Assembly (NCBI GenBank): GCA_018623495.1
Contig: JAAZVP010000007.1
Coordinates: forward strand, 1 to 62,549
DNA from: Halothiobacillus sp.
GTDB taxonomy: Bacteria > Pseudomonadota > Gammaproteobacteria > JAAZVP01
Length of the DNA stretch: 62,549 bases
Direction of reading: 5' to 3'
Shown here: piece after piece, positions 1 to 8,363 of the stretch
Layout: each line of letters opens with the position of its first letter
Numbering within the stretch: the first letter of the stretch is position 1
Translations under genes and position numbers: made by a program
Notes under the pieces: generated by a model
The model's database searches: none
Told to the model about the DNA's origin: nothing
Seen by the model: the letters and a program-made list of their open reading frames with translations, nothing else

Positions 1-301
1 GCGCGAGGCGCTGGAGGAGGCGGGCTGCGAGATCCGCGAGCTGGTGCCGCTGTATCGCTACTATCCCAGTCCGGGCGGGTCCTCGGAGACCATCCGGCTG
101 TTTCTGGGGCGGGTGGACAGCCGCGGCCTCGGTGGCATCCACGGCCTCGATGCCGAGGACGAGGACATCCGCGTGCGGGTGGTGGAACGGGCCACGGCCA
201 TGGAGTGGCTGGCGGCCGGGCGCATCGACTCGGCCGCGCCGATCATCGCCCTGCAGTGGCTCGCGCTGCACCGCGAGGCGCTGCTGCGGGACGATCAGTA
301 G
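1..301 (+). CDS. nudF: Nudix hydrolase, ADP-ribose pyrophosphatase type (5' end outside window)
   Basis: Only the last 99 residues are present, read in frame from base 2. They open with REALEEAGCEI, the second half of the Nudix box, whose glutamates hold the catalytic Mg ions; the first half lies before the window. The following PSPGGSSETIRLFLGRVD stretch is typical of ADP-ribose pyrophosphatases such as E. coli NudF, cytoplasmic enzymes that split ADP-ribose into AMP and ribose 5-phosphate. The gene converges on the DsrE-like gene and the two 3' ends overlap by 7 bases. Nudix membership is seen directly; the ADP-ribose subfamily is inferred from the C-terminal half only. Confidence 0.8.
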   Translation, partial: REALEEAGCEIRELVPLYRYYPSPGGSSETIRLFLGRVDSRGLGGIHGLDAEDEDIRVRVVERATAMEWLAAGRIDSAAPIIALQWLALHREALLRDDQ

Positions 302-792
302 ACGGGCACCAGGGCATAGCCGCGGTTCTGGTAGCCCATCACCGAGATGAAGCCCGAGCGCACCGGCTCGATCGCCGGCAGCAGGGTGTCGTTGTCCACC
401 CCGTAGTAGCGGGTGGCGGCGGCACAGGCCTCCATGTGCACGCCCAGCGCGTCGAGGCGCTCGACGGCGCGGGCGATGCGGTCGAGTGCGCCCTGGTGGG
501 CCATCTCGATGTCGGTCTCGGGCTCGGTGGTGATATATTGGACCGACTTGGCGATGAATACCATCGCCAGCTCGGGTTCGACCCCTTCCTTGAGCAGATT
601 CTCGTGGTTGGTGATGATCGCCTCCAGGTAGCCGGCCAGGGCGTCGGGGTGCTTCTTGCGCACGTCGTAGACGGTCTTGACCCGGTCCAGATCCTGCAGG
701 GCGCGGGCGTTGTCCAGGGCCAGGGCGGAGCCGGGCATCCAGCCGGCGATGGCGAGCAGGAAGAGGCCGAAGGCGGGCAGGATTCGGGACAT
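295..792 (-). CDS. Periplasmic DsrE/DsrF-like protein
   Basis: This 165-residue protein has a clear signal peptide (hydrophobic core residues 5-17, GSALA cleavage site, mature start near residue 26). The mature part resembles the DsrE fold used for sulfur relay: a long helix rich in charged residues, then VHMEACAAATRYYGV with the only cysteine (C123), then a C-terminal GYALVPVY strand. In cytoplasmic DsrE proteins a cysteine at this place carries persulfide; secreted members are mostly uncharacterised. The ATG has a GAGGA ribosome site. A TGGCAAATCCCTTGCG element upstream fits sigma-54 spacing. Substrate and partners are unknown; no sulfur-oxidation genes lie nearby. Confidence 0.7.
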   Translation of the reverse strand: MSRILPAFGLFLLAIAGWMPGSALALDNARALQDLDRVKTVYDVRKKHPDALAGYLEAIITNHENLLKEGVEPELAMVFIAKSVQYITTEPETDIEMAHQGALDRIARAVERLDALGVHMEACAAATRYYGVDNDTLLPAIEPVRSGFISVMGYQNRGYALVPVY

Positions 793-837
793 GGGAGGGT
801 CCTCTCGGAATAGAATGGTCGTTCCAGTCTAGCCGTT

Positions 838-853
838 CGCAAGGGATTTGCCA
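838..853 (-). promoter_or_regulatory. Candidate sigma-54 promoter for the DsrE-like gene
   Basis: On the minus strand the sequence TGGCAAATCCCTTGCG has GG and GC separated by exactly 10 bases, the -24/-12 arrangement of sigma-54 promoters (TGGCAC-N5-TTGC). The predicted start would give a leader of about 35 bases. No enhancer-binding protein site was identified, so this is a motif match only. Confidence 0.4.
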
Positions 854-1079
854 GCCGCCGGGGCCCGGCCGGCGAGGATCCGTGCACAGGTCCGGTCCGG
901 GTTCGCACTCACCCGGTGGCCGGTCCCGGCGGCCGGCCGCGGTTCGAAACCACCCGATGGAATCTGCATAAGTGGTTGATATGAAAGCCTTTCGTGTTTT
1001 TGGCGAAAAGTTCATCAAAACGACGCCAGCGCCATGCTGTCGCCGTGGTCGCCGGGTTGGTCCCAAACGCTCCACAGGT

Positions 1080-1102
1080 TTATCCACAGCTTCTGTGGAT
1101 AG
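1080..1102. promoter_or_regulatory. Inverted pair of DnaA boxes
   Basis: A perfect consensus DnaA box TTATCCACA (1080-1088) faces TGTGGATAG (1094-1102, one mismatch on the other strand). Together they form a 9-base inverted repeat, TATCCACAG, with a 3-base centre. The A+T-rich tract at 958-1022 lies about 60 bases away. This could be a DnaA-controlled promoter element, a DnaA titration site or part of an origin; only two good boxes are visible. Confidence 0.6.
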
Positions 1103-1185
1103 CCGTCATCGTCCGTTCATCGACCGTCCGCGCGCCGGGTGCCCCGACCGCACGGGGTCCGTGTTTTTGCCGGCATCCCGGCACG

Positions 1186-1191
1186 TATACT
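1186..1191 (+). promoter_or_regulatory. -10 element of mrpA, likely leaderless start
   Basis: TATACT ends 7 bases before the mrpA ATG at 1199, so a usual transcription start would fall at or beside the start codon. There is no Shine-Dalgarno sequence and no good -35 hexamer at 17 bases. Leaderless initiation is inferred. Confidence 0.45.
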
Positions 1192-1198
1192 GGGGCGC

Positions 1199-4012
1199 AT
1201 GATGTCGCTGCCGCTCGTCGTCCTCCTGCCCTTTCTCGGTGCCCCGCTGGCGGCCTGGTCCGTGCGCTTCGGCCGGCTGGGCGCGCCGTGGGCCTCGGGG
1301 GGCATCACCCTGGTCACGCTGCTCGTCCTGTTGGGCGTGGCCGAGGCGCCGTTTGCCGGCCGGACCATGGTCGAGCGGCTGCCGTGGCTGGGAAGCGCGG
1401 GGCTCGACCTGGCCTTCCGCCTCGACGGGCTGGGCCTGCTCTTCGCGCTGCTGATCCTCGGCATCGGCCTGCTGGTGATCTTCTACGCCCGCTATTACCT
1501 CGAGGCCGAGGATTGCCTGGGGCGCTTCTACACCTACCTGATGCTCTTCATGGGGGCGATGCTGGGCATCGTGCTCTCGGAGAACCTGGTCCAGCTGGTG
1601 GTCTTCTGGGAGCTCACCAGCCTCACCTCGTTTCTCCTGATCAGCTACTGGCAGGGCAGCGAGGAGGCCCGCCGGGCGGCGCGCATGTCGCTGGTGGTCA
1701 CCGGCGCCGGTGGCCTGGCCCTGCTCGCCGGGGTGGTCATGCTGGGCGAGATGGTGGGCAGTTACGCGCTCAGCGACGTGCTGGCCGCCGGCGACCAGGT
1801 GCGCGCCCATCCCTGGTACCTGCCGATGCTCACCCTGGTGTTGCTGGGGGCGTTCACCAAGTCGGCGCAGTTCCCGTTCCACTTCTGGCTGCCGGCGGCG
1901 ATGGCCGCGCCCACGCCGGTCTCGGCCTACCTGCATTCCGCGACCATGGTGAAGGCGGGCGTCTTCCTGCTCGCCCGGCTGTTCCCGGTGCTCTCGGACA
2001 CGCCTGCCTGGTCCGGCCTGGTGGGGGGCTTCGGCCTGGCCACCTTCCTGCTGGGGGCCTATTTCGCCCTGTTCAAGCACGACATCAAGGGGCTGCTGGC
2101 CTATTCCACCATCAGCCACCTGGGGCTGATCATGCTGCTGCTGGGCATCGGCACGCCGCTGGCGGCGGTGGCGGCGGTGTTCCACATCATCAACCACGCC
2201 ACCTTCAAGGCCTCGCTGTTCATGGCCGCCGGCATCATCGACCACGAGGCCGGTTCGCGCGACATGCGCAAGCTCAACGGCCTGTGGAAGTACATGCCGC
2301 ACACCGCGCTGCTGGCGATGGTGGCGGCGGCCTCGATGGCTGGCGTGCCGCTGTTCAACGGTTTTCTCTCCAAGGAAATGCTGTTCGCCGAGGCGGTGGG
2401 GGTGCAGACCCAGATGGCCTTCGGCTGGCTGCTGCCGGTGGTGGTGACGGTGGCCGGCGTGTTTGCCGTGGCCTATTCGCTGCGCTTCATCTACGAGACC
2501 TTCTTCAACGGCGAGCCGGTGGGGCTCGAGCACACGCCCCACGAGCCGCCGCGCTGGATGAAGGTGCCGGTGGAGATCCTGGTGCTGCTGTGCCTGGTGG
2601 TGGGCATCCTGCCGGCGCTGACGGTGGAGCCGATCCTCGCCGTCGGGGTCTCCGGGCTGCTGCACGGCCCGGCGCCGGAATACAGCCTGGCGATCTGGCA
2701 CGGCTTCAGCCCGGCGCTGCTGATGAGCGTGCTGGCGCTGGCCGGCGGCGTGGGCGTCTATGCCTTCCGCGCGCCGCTGTTCGCGCTGGCCGAGCGGATG
2801 GGCGGGCGCTTCGAGGCGGTGCGCTTCTTCTGGCGGGGCCATGACGGGCTGTTGCGCTGGGCCGACCGGGCGAACCCGTGGCAGGACGGCGTGTCGCTGA
2901 CCACCATGGTATTGGCCCTGGTGGGCGCCGGCGGCATCGTGGGGCTGGCCGGTCACCTCGGCGGTGGCAGTCCGCTCGCCGGCGGGGCGACGCCGACACC
3001 GCTGGACCCGGTGAGCCTGCTGCTGGGGCTGGGCGGGATCGCGGCGGCCGGGGCCGCCGTGGTGCTCCACCGCCGGCGGCTGGCGTCGGTGATCCTGCTG
3101 GGCGCCGTGGGCCTGGTGATCGCGCTGGTCTTCATCCGCTTCTCGGCCCCGGACCTGGGCCTCACCCAGCTCTCGGTGGAGGTGGTGACCCTGATCCTGC
3201 TGCTGCTGGCGCTCTACTTCCTGCCGCAGCACGGCCCGGCCGAGGACGGGGCGGCCCGCTGCCTGCGCGACGGCGTGGTCGCGGGCTTGGCAGGGCTGGG
3301 CGTGGGGCTGGTGAGCTGGGCCATCCTCACCCGCCCGCACGAGACCATCGCCGACTACTTCCTCGAGCAGGCCAAGCCCGGCGGTGGCGGGGCCAACGTG
3401 GTCAACGTGATCCTGGTGGATTTCCGCGGTTTCGACACCCTCGGCGAGATCGCCGTGCTGGCACTGGCGGGCCTGGGGATCTTCGCCATGCTCCAGCATC
3501 TCTACCTGCCGGGGCCGGCGAAGGACCATGCCGGCCGCGGCTGGGACCCGGACCGCCATCCCCCGATCATGGCCTCGCTCACCCGCCTGCTGCTGCCGCT
3601 GGCGCTGCTCGTCTCCTTCTTCATCTTCCTGCGGGGCCACCAGTTGCCGGGGGGCGGTTTCATCGCCGGGCTGGTGACCGCCGTGGCGCTGATCATGCAG
3701 TACCTGGCCAACGGGGTTTCCTGGACCCAGGCACGGCTGCCGGCCCACCTGCACGGCATCATGGGCACCGGCCTGCTGGTGGCCACCGGCACCGGGCTGG
3801 TGGCCATGGCCCTGGGCTACCCGTTCCTGACCTCGACCTTCGATTACTTCCACTGGCCGCTGGTGGGCGAGGTGGAACTGGCCTCGGCCCTGGCCTTCGA
3901 TCTCGGCGTCTACCTGGTGGTGGTGGGCACCACGCTGCTGGTGCTCATCCACCTGGGCATGGTCCACCGCGCCAGCCACGGCGTCAGCGGAAACCCCGTG
4001 GGAGGGCAGTGA
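1199..4012 (+). CDS. mrpA: Mrp-type Na+/H+ antiporter subunit A fused to subunit B domain
   Basis: About 937 residues, nearly all membrane-spanning. Residues 1-480 are homologous to the NuoL/MrpA proton-channel family, with [20 protein letters not shown] around residue 235 carrying the conserved lysine region. From about residue 790 ([15 protein letters not shown], then [12 protein letters not shown]) the protein matches the separate MrpB subunit, so this is the fused A/B form of group 2 Mrp systems such as Pha/Mnh. With subunits C-G it forms a multi-subunit inner-membrane secondary antiporter expelling Na+ (or K+) for H+, important for salt and alkali tolerance. Translation is placed at 1199; a second ATG follows at 1202. 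First gene of the operon; it overlaps mrpC by one base. Confidence 0.95.
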   Translation: MMSLPLVVLLPFLGAPLAAWSVRFGRLGAPWASGGITLVTLLVLLGVAEAPFAGRTMVERLPWLGSAGLDLAFRLDGLGLLFALLILGIGLLVIFYARYYLEAEDCLGRFYTYLMLFMGAMLGIVLSENLVQLVVFWELTSLTSFLLISYWQGSEEARRAARMSLVVTGAGGLALLAGVVMLGEMVGSYALSDVLAAGDQVRAHPWYLPMLTLVLLGAFTKSAQFPFHFWLPAAMAAPTPVSAYLHSATMVKAGVFLLARLFPVLSDTPAWSGLVGGFGLATFLLGAYFALFKHDIKGLLAYSTISHLGLIMLLLGIGTPLAAVAAVFHIINHATFKASLFMAAGIIDHEAGSRDMRKLNGLWKYMPHTALLAMVAAASMAGVPLFNGFLSKEMLFAEAVGVQTQMAFGWLLPVVVTVAGVFAVAYSLRFIYETFFNGEPVGLEHTPHEPPRWMKVPVEILVLLCLVVGILPALTVEPILAVGVSGLLHGPAPEYSLAIWHGFSPALLMSVLALAGGVGVYAFRAPLFALAERMGGRFEAVRFFWRGHDGLLRWADRANPWQDGVSLTTMVLALVGAGGIVGLAGHLGGGSPLAGGATPTPLDPVSLLLGLGGIAAAGAAVVLHRRRLASVILLGAVGLVIALVFIRFSAPDLGLTQLSVEVVTLILLLLALYFLPQHGPAEDGAARCLRDGVVAGLAGLGVGLVSWAILTRPHETIADYFLEQAKPGGGGANVVNVILVDFRGFDTLGEIAVLALAGLGIFAMLQHLYLPGPAKDHAGRGWDPDRHPPIMASLTRLLLPLALLVSFFIFLRGHQLPGGGFIAGLVTAVALIMQYLANGVSWTQARLPAHLHGIMGTGLLVATGTGLVAMALGYPFLTSTFDYFHWPLVGEVELASALAFDLGVYLVVVGTTLLVLIHLGMVHRASHGVSGNPVGGQ

Positions 4013-4338
4013 TGGAGGCACTGATCGCCATCTTCGTCGGCTGGCTCACCGCCTGCGGGGTCTACTTGATGCTGCGCAGCCGGACCTTCCCGGTGGTACT
4101 GGGACTGACGCTGATTTCCTATGCCGCCAACCTGTTTCTCTTCGCCACCGGCCGGCTCACCACCGGCCAGCCGCCGGTGATCGCCAAGGAGGCGGCCGGC
4201 TATGCCGATCCGCTGCCGCAGGCGCTGGTGCTCACCGCCATCGTCATCGGCTTCGCCATGACCGCCTTCGTCATCGTGCTGGCGCTCAAGGCCCGTGGCG
4301 ACCTGGGCAACGACCACGTCGACGGGGAGGAGCCATGA
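4012..4338 (+). CDS. mrpC: Mrp Na+/H+ antiporter subunit C
   Basis: A 108-residue protein with three predicted membrane helices, the NuoK-like small subunit of the Mrp antiporter. Visible family features are GVYLMLRSRTFPVVLGLTL in the first third and PLPQALVLTAIVIGFAMTA in the last helix. The ATG shares its A with the mrpA TGA stop, and the end overlaps mrpD by 4 bases (ATGA), so translation is probably coupled. It acts in the inner membrane within the MrpA-G complex. Confidence 0.93.
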   Translation: MEALIAIFVGWLTACGVYLMLRSRTFPVVLGLTLISYAANLFLFATGRLTTGQPPVIAKEAAGYADPLPQALVLTAIVIGFAMTAFVIVLALKARGDLGNDHVDGEEP

Positions 4339-5861
4339 GCGCCCTGCAGGCCTGGGCGATCGCGCCCGTGCTCCTGCCCCTGGTGGCGGGAATCGTGCTG
4401 CTGTTGACCCGCTCGCTGGGCCTGGCCTGGCAGCGGGTCCTCGGCCTGGGCTCGGTGCTGGCGCTGCTGGTGCCGGTGGGCGTGCTCCTGGGCGCGGTGG
4501 GCGAGGGGACCATCGCGGTCCACGCCCTCGGCAACTGGCCGCCGCCGTTCGGCATCGTGCTGGTGGCCGATCGGCTGGCGGCCTGGATGCTGGCGATCAA
4601 CGTGCTGGTGGCCCTGTTCGCGCTGCTCTACGCCGTCCAGGGCAGCGATGCCCAGGGCCGGCATTTCCACGTGCTCTTCCAGCTGCAGCTCTTCGGGCTC
4701 AACGGCGCCTTTCTCACCGGCGACCTGTTCAACCTGTTCGTCTTCTTCGAGATCCTGCTGCTGGCCTCCTTCGGCCTGCTGCTCCACGGCGGCGGCAAGC
4801 GGATCACCCGGGCCGGCCTGCACTTCGTGGTCATCAACCTCACCGGCTCGGCCCTGTTCCTGGTGGCGGTGGGCACCCTCTACGGCGTGCTGGGCACGCT
4901 CAACATGGCCGACCTGGCCGTGCGGGCGGGAGAGGCACCGGCCGGAGAGCTCTCCCTGGTCCGTACCGCGGGGCTGCTGCTGTTCGTGGTCTTCGCCCTC
5001 AAGGCGGCGCTGTTGCCGCTGCACCTCTGGCTGCCCGCGGCCTATGCCAACACCACCGCGGCGGTGGCGGCGCTGTTCGCCATCATGACCAAGGTGGGGG
5101 CCTACGGCATCCTGCGGATGGAGAGCCTGGTCTTCGGCGGGTCGGAAGGGCCGCTGGCGGCGCTCTACCAGCCCTGGCTGCTGCCGCTGGCGCTGCTCAC
5201 CCTGGCGGCCGGTGCGGTGGGCGTGCTCGCCAGCCGCGGGCTGCGGCGCCAGGGGGCCTACCTGGTGCTGGTGTCGGTGGGCACGGTGCTGGTGGCCTTC
5301 GGCCTGGGCAGCCGCGACGGGGTCGCCGCCGGGCTCTACTACCTGCCCCACTCGGTGTTCGCCTCGGCGGCCTTCTTCCTGCTCGCCGACATCGTCGCCC
5401 GTGCGCGCGGCCCGGTCGGCGATCGCATCCAGGCGGGGCCGGCCCTGCCGCGGGCGGCCCTGCTGGGCTGGCTGTTCTTCCTCGCCGCCCTGCTGATCGC
5501 CGGCATGCCGCCGTTTGCCGGCTACCTGGGCAAGTTCCTGGTGCTCCAGGCGGCCGTCGAGCACGCCTGGATGGGCCCCGTGCTGGCGGTGATGCTGGTC
5601 GGCGTGCTGCTCACCGTGGCGGCCCTGGCCCGCAGCGGCAGCCAGGTGTTCCATGCCGCCGGCGAGGGTGGAGGCATGGCCCCCGAGGCCGAGCGGCCGG
5701 GCGCGGGGCGCCTCCTGCCCGCGCTCGCCCTGATGGGGCTGTGCCTGTTGCTCACGGTGGCCGCCGGCCCGGCGCATGAATTCAGCCTCGCGGCTGCCGA
5801 CCAGCTGGCCGATCGCGGGGACTACATCCAGGCCGTGCTCGGGCACGGGGGAGGCCGCTGA
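4335..5861 (+). CDS. mrpD: Mrp Na+/H+ antiporter subunit D
   Basis: 508 residues with about 14 predicted membrane helices, the NuoN/NuoM-like subunit of the Mrp complex. The segment LWLPAAYANTTAAVAALFA near residue 230, followed by MTKVGAYG, is the conserved proton-channel region with its lysine. Together with MrpA it is thought to carry the ion-translocating machinery. The start overlaps mrpC (ATGA) and the stop overlaps the mrpE ATG by one base, which fixes both ends well. Confidence 0.94.
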   Translation: MSALQAWAIAPVLLPLVAGIVLLLTRSLGLAWQRVLGLGSVLALLVPVGVLLGAVGEGTIAVHALGNWPPPFGIVLVADRLAAWMLAINVLVALFALLYAVQGSDAQGRHFHVLFQLQLFGLNGAFLTGDLFNLFVFFEILLLASFGLLLHGGGKRITRAGLHFVVINLTGSALFLVAVGTLYGVLGTLNMADLAVRAGEAPAGELSLVRTAGLLLFVVFALKAALLPLHLWLPAAYANTTAAVAALFAIMTKVGAYGILRMESLVFGGSEGPLAALYQPWLLPLALLTLAAGAVGVLASRGLRRQGAYLVLVSVGTVLVAFGLGSRDGVAAGLYYLPHSVFASAAFFLLADIVARARGPVGDRIQAGPALPRAALLGWLFFLAALLIAGMPPFAGYLGKFLVLQAAVEHAWMGPVLAVMLVGVLLTVAALARSGSQVFHAAGEGGGMAPEAERPGAGRLLPALALMGLCLLLTVAAGPAHEFSLAAADQLADRGDYIQAVLGHGGGR

Positions 5862-6346
5862 TGGCACGCCTGCTGCCCCATCCGCTGCTCACGCCGCTGC
5901 TGGCGCTGGTGTGGCTGCTGCTCAACAACAGTTTCTCGACCGGGCACCTGCTGCTGGGGTTGTTGCTGGGCTGGCTGATCCCGCTGTTCACCCTGCGCTT
6001 CTGGCCCGACGCGGTGAAGATCGGCCGGCCGCTCACGCTGATGCGCTTCGTGGGCATCTTCCTGCTGGACGTGGTGGTGGCCAATTTCGGCGTGGCCCGC
6101 CTGATCCTGGGGTCGCCCGACCGGCTGCGGCCGGCCTTCGTCGAGGTTCCGCTCGATCTGCGCACCGACCTGGCCATCAGCCTGCTGGCCAACACCATCA
6201 GCCTGACCCCGGGCACGGTCTCGGCCTGGCTCTCGCCGGACCGGCGCACGCTGATCGTCCACGGCCTCGACGTGGACGACCCCGCCGAGCTGGTGGCCAC
6301 CATCAAGCAGCGCTACGAGACGCCGCTGCGGGAGGTCTTCGAGTGA
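5861..6346 (+). CDS. mrpE: Mrp Na+/H+ antiporter subunit E
   Basis: 161 residues: two or three N-terminal membrane helices and a cytoplasmic C-terminal domain. NTISLTPGTVSAWLSPD and VHGLDVDDP are hallmarks of MrpE, a subunit needed for full activity and assembly but not obviously related to respiratory complex I subunits. Overlaps mrpD by one base and mrpF by four (GTGA). Confidence 0.93.
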   Translation: MARLLPHPLLTPLLALVWLLLNNSFSTGHLLLGLLLGWLIPLFTLRFWPDAVKIGRPLTLMRFVGIFLLDVVVANFGVARLILGSPDRLRPAFVEVPLDLRTDLAISLLANTISLTPGTVSAWLSPDRRTLIVHGLDVDDPAELVATIKQRYETPLREVFE

Positions 6347-6615
6347 TCCTGGACACCGCCCTCGGCATCGCCTTCGTGCTGGTCGCCGCCGCGCTGGGCC
6401 TGAACTTCTGGCGCCTGCTGCGCGGCCCCGACATCCCCGACCGTATCGTCGCGCTGGACACGCTCTACGTGAACACCGTGGCCCTGCTGGTCCTGCTGGG
6501 GATTCACCTGGGCAGCGCGCTCTACTTCGAGGCGGCGCTGTTGATCGCGCTGATGGGGTTCGTGGGCACGGTGGCCCTGTGCAAGTACCTGTTGCGCGGC
6601 GACATCATCGAGTAG
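6343..6615 (+). CDS. mrpF: Mrp Na+/H+ antiporter subunit F
   Basis: 90 residues, three predicted membrane helices. The RLLRGPDIPDRIVALDTL motif after the first helix identifies MrpF. The GTG start at 6343 overlaps the mrpE stop (GTGA), the same coupling seen elsewhere in the operon and the only start that gives the normal family length of about 90 residues. Part of the Mrp membrane complex. Confidence 0.93.
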   Translation: MILDTALGIAFVLVAAALGLNFWRLLRGPDIPDRIVALDTLYVNTVALLVLLGIHLGSALYFEAALLIALMGFVGTVALCKYLLRGDIIE

Positions 6616-6623
6616 GAGGGGAG

Positions 6624-6956
6624 ATGCTCGATTACCTGCTGGCTTTTCTGATCCTGCTGGGCGCGGGCTTCACCTTCATCGGCTCGCTGGGGCTGGCCCG
6701 CCTGCCGGACTTCTACACCCGCCTGCACGGGCCCACCAAGGCCACCACCCTGGGGGTGGGTGCCATGCTGGTGGCCTCCGCCATCCACTTCTCGGTGGGC
6801 GAGGGCGGTCCCAGCCTGCACGAGCTGCTGGTCACCCTGTTTTTGTTCATCACCGCGCCGGTGAGCGCCCATCTGCTCTCCAAGGCCGGCCTGCACCTGC
6901 GCCTGCGCTCGCGCGCGCCCGCTCCCGGGAAGGCCAGCGGCGAACAGCGGGACTGA
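6624..6956 (+). CDS. mrpG: Mrp Na+/H+ antiporter subunit G
   Basis: 110 residues, three predicted membrane helices. GSLGLARLPDFYTRLHGPTK and the following TLG are the MrpG signature. The ATG at 6624 is chosen because AGGAGGGGAG lies directly upstream and gives the usual length. It is the last gene of the operon, 8 bases after mrpF, and completes an A(B)CDEFG set. The C-terminal tail (SRAPAPGKASGEQRD) is hydrophilic and probably cytoplasmic. No clear terminator follows. Confidence 0.93.
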   Translation: MLDYLLAFLILLGAGFTFIGSLGLARLPDFYTRLHGPTKATTLGVGAMLVASAIHFSVGEGGPSLHELLVTLFLFITAPVSAHLLSKAGLHLRLRSRAPAPGKASGEQRD

Positions 6957-7019
6957 GCCTGCCCGCGGGGTCCGGCCCGCGTGTCTATACTCCTTCGCGT
7001 GAACCGCCAAGGAGGACTC

Positions 7020-8258
7020 ATGTACGACTTTTTCGAACAGGCCACCCGCACGCTCACCCGCGCCGGCGAGCTTGCCGACGTCGATCCCTGCGTGATGGAG
7101 ATGCTCGCCGGGCCCGAACGGCTGATCGCCTTTCGCATCCCGGTCAAGATGGACGACGGCAGTCGGCGCATCTTCGACGCCTACCGCGTCCGCCACAACC
7201 ACGCCCTGGGACCCTCCCGCGACGGTACCCGGATCTCGCCCACCATCGACCTCGACGAGGTCAAGGCCCTGGGGCTGATCATGTCGATCAAGCATGCCGC
7301 CGGTCGTATCCCCGCCGGGGGCGGCAAGGGCGGGATCGCCGCCGATCCCGCGGAAATGTCGCAGGGCGAGCTGGAGCGCCTCTGCCGGGGTTTCATGCGC
7401 AACCTGCAGCCGGCCGGGCCGGCGGTGGACGTGCCGGGTGCCGACATCGGCACCGACCTGCAGAGCATGGCCTGGATGCTGGACGAGTACGAGCAGATCA
7501 CCGGCCGGCACGCGCCCATGGCGGTCAACGACAAGCCGCCGGTGCTGGGCGGCTCGCTGGGTGGCTACGAGGCCACGGGCAAGGGGGTGCACGAGGTGTT
7601 TCGCGCGGCTGCCGAGTCGATGGGCATGGCGCCCGACTCGGTCAGCATCGCCATCCAGGGATTCGGCCAGGTGGGCTCGGTGGCGGCCCGCGCCTTCCAC
7701 CGTGCCGGCTGCCGGGTGATCGCGGTGAGCGAGAAGGACGGCGGGGTGTTCAATCGTGACGGCCTCGACATCGAGGCGCTGCAGGCGCACCGCGAGTCCA
7801 CCGGCGCGCTGGCGGATTTCCCCGGCTCGCAGCCGGTCAGCAACGCCGAACTGCTCGAGCTCGACTGCGACGTGGTGATGCCCGCGGCGGTCCAGGGGGT
7901 GATCACGGCCGACAACGCTCCCCGGATCCGCCCGCGGATGCTGCTGGAGGCCGCCAACGGCCCGACCACCCTGGAGGCCGACGCCATCCTGCGGGAAAAC
8001 GGCGTGACCGTGGTCCCGGACGTGCTGGCCAACGCCGGCAGCGTCCAGGTCTGCCAGATGGAGCGCAGCCAGGGGCTGGCCGACGACTGGTGGGACATGG
8101 AGACCATCGACCGCCTGCGCCGGGAGCGCCTGGAGCGGGCCTACCGCGAGGCCGCCGAGACGGCCGCCGAGTACGACACCGACTCGGTGCGGCTGGGCGC
8201 CTGGATCAACGCCATCAAGCGGATGGAGGAGGCCATCCACTGGCGCGGCTGGGCCTGA
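7020..8258 (+). CDS. Glu/Leu/Phe/Val dehydrogenase family protein (probable glutamate dehydrogenase)
   Basis: 412 residues. IPAGGGKGGI near residue 97 holds the catalytic lysine of amino acid dehydrogenases; IQGFGQVGSVAARAF near residue 215 is the dinucleotide-binding loop; VVPDVLANAGSV near residue 337 is the conserved segment of the family. These enzymes reversibly deaminate an amino acid to a 2-oxo acid with NAD(P), linking nitrogen assimilation to the TCA cycle. The ATG at 7020 follows AAGGAGGA; a TATACT -10 lies at 6986-6991. Glutamate is the likeliest substrate, but leucine or another branched amino acid cannot be excluded from sequence alone. Confidence 0.8.
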   Translation: MYDFFEQATRTLTRAGELADVDPCVMEMLAGPERLIAFRIPVKMDDGSRRIFDAYRVRHNHALGPSRDGTRISPTIDLDEVKALGLIMSIKHAAGRIPAGGGKGGIAADPAEMSQGELERLCRGFMRNLQPAGPAVDVPGADIGTDLQSMAWMLDEYEQITGRHAPMAVNDKPPVLGGSLGGYEATGKGVHEVFRAAAESMGMAPDSVSIAIQGFGQVGSVAARAFHRAGCRVIAVSEKDGGVFNRDGLDIEALQAHRESTGALADFPGSQPVSNAELLELDCDVVMPAAVQGVITADNAPRIRPRMLLEAANGPTTLEADAILRENGVTVVPDVLANAGSVQVCQMERSQGLADDWWDMETIDRLRRERLERAYREAAETAAEYDTDSVRLGAWINAIKRMEEAIHWRGWA

Positions 8259-8363
8259 TCCAGGGGAGTCGGTGAGTGGACGAGTCGGCGAGTGGGGAGG
8301 GGGCCGCTGACGGGCCGAGCCAGACCCCGACGCCGACACCCCCTCACTCTCTCACCGCACCGA
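8259..8363. other. Convergent intergenic spacer with imperfect repeats and hairpin
   Basis: Between two converging genes lie two imperfect 16-base tandem copies beginning GAGTCGG (8267-8298) and a long G-rich to C-rich inverted repeat (GAGTGGGGAGGGGG pairing with CCCCCTCACTC). There is no T-run on either strand, so this is only a possible terminator structure. Confidence 0.3.

Larger units (their letters stand above)
793..1198. other. 406-base intergenic regulatory region between DsrE-like gene and mrp operon
   Basis: No convincing gene lies here. The stretch holds the divergent promoters for the DsrE-like gene and mrpA, a sigma-54-type element at 838-853, an unusually A+T-rich tract at about 958-1022 in an otherwise very G+C-rich background, a 9-base palindrome made of two DnaA-box-like sequences at 1080-1102, and a TATACT hexamer directly before mrpA. 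Confidence 0.6.

Noticed and set aside
1106-4021. Very long minus-strand open frame (971 codons) opposite mrpA
   Set aside because: Histidine-, glutamine- and glycine-rich composition without recognisable motifs; it is the usual antisense shadow of a G+C-rich gene, and MrpA is unmistakable on the other strand.
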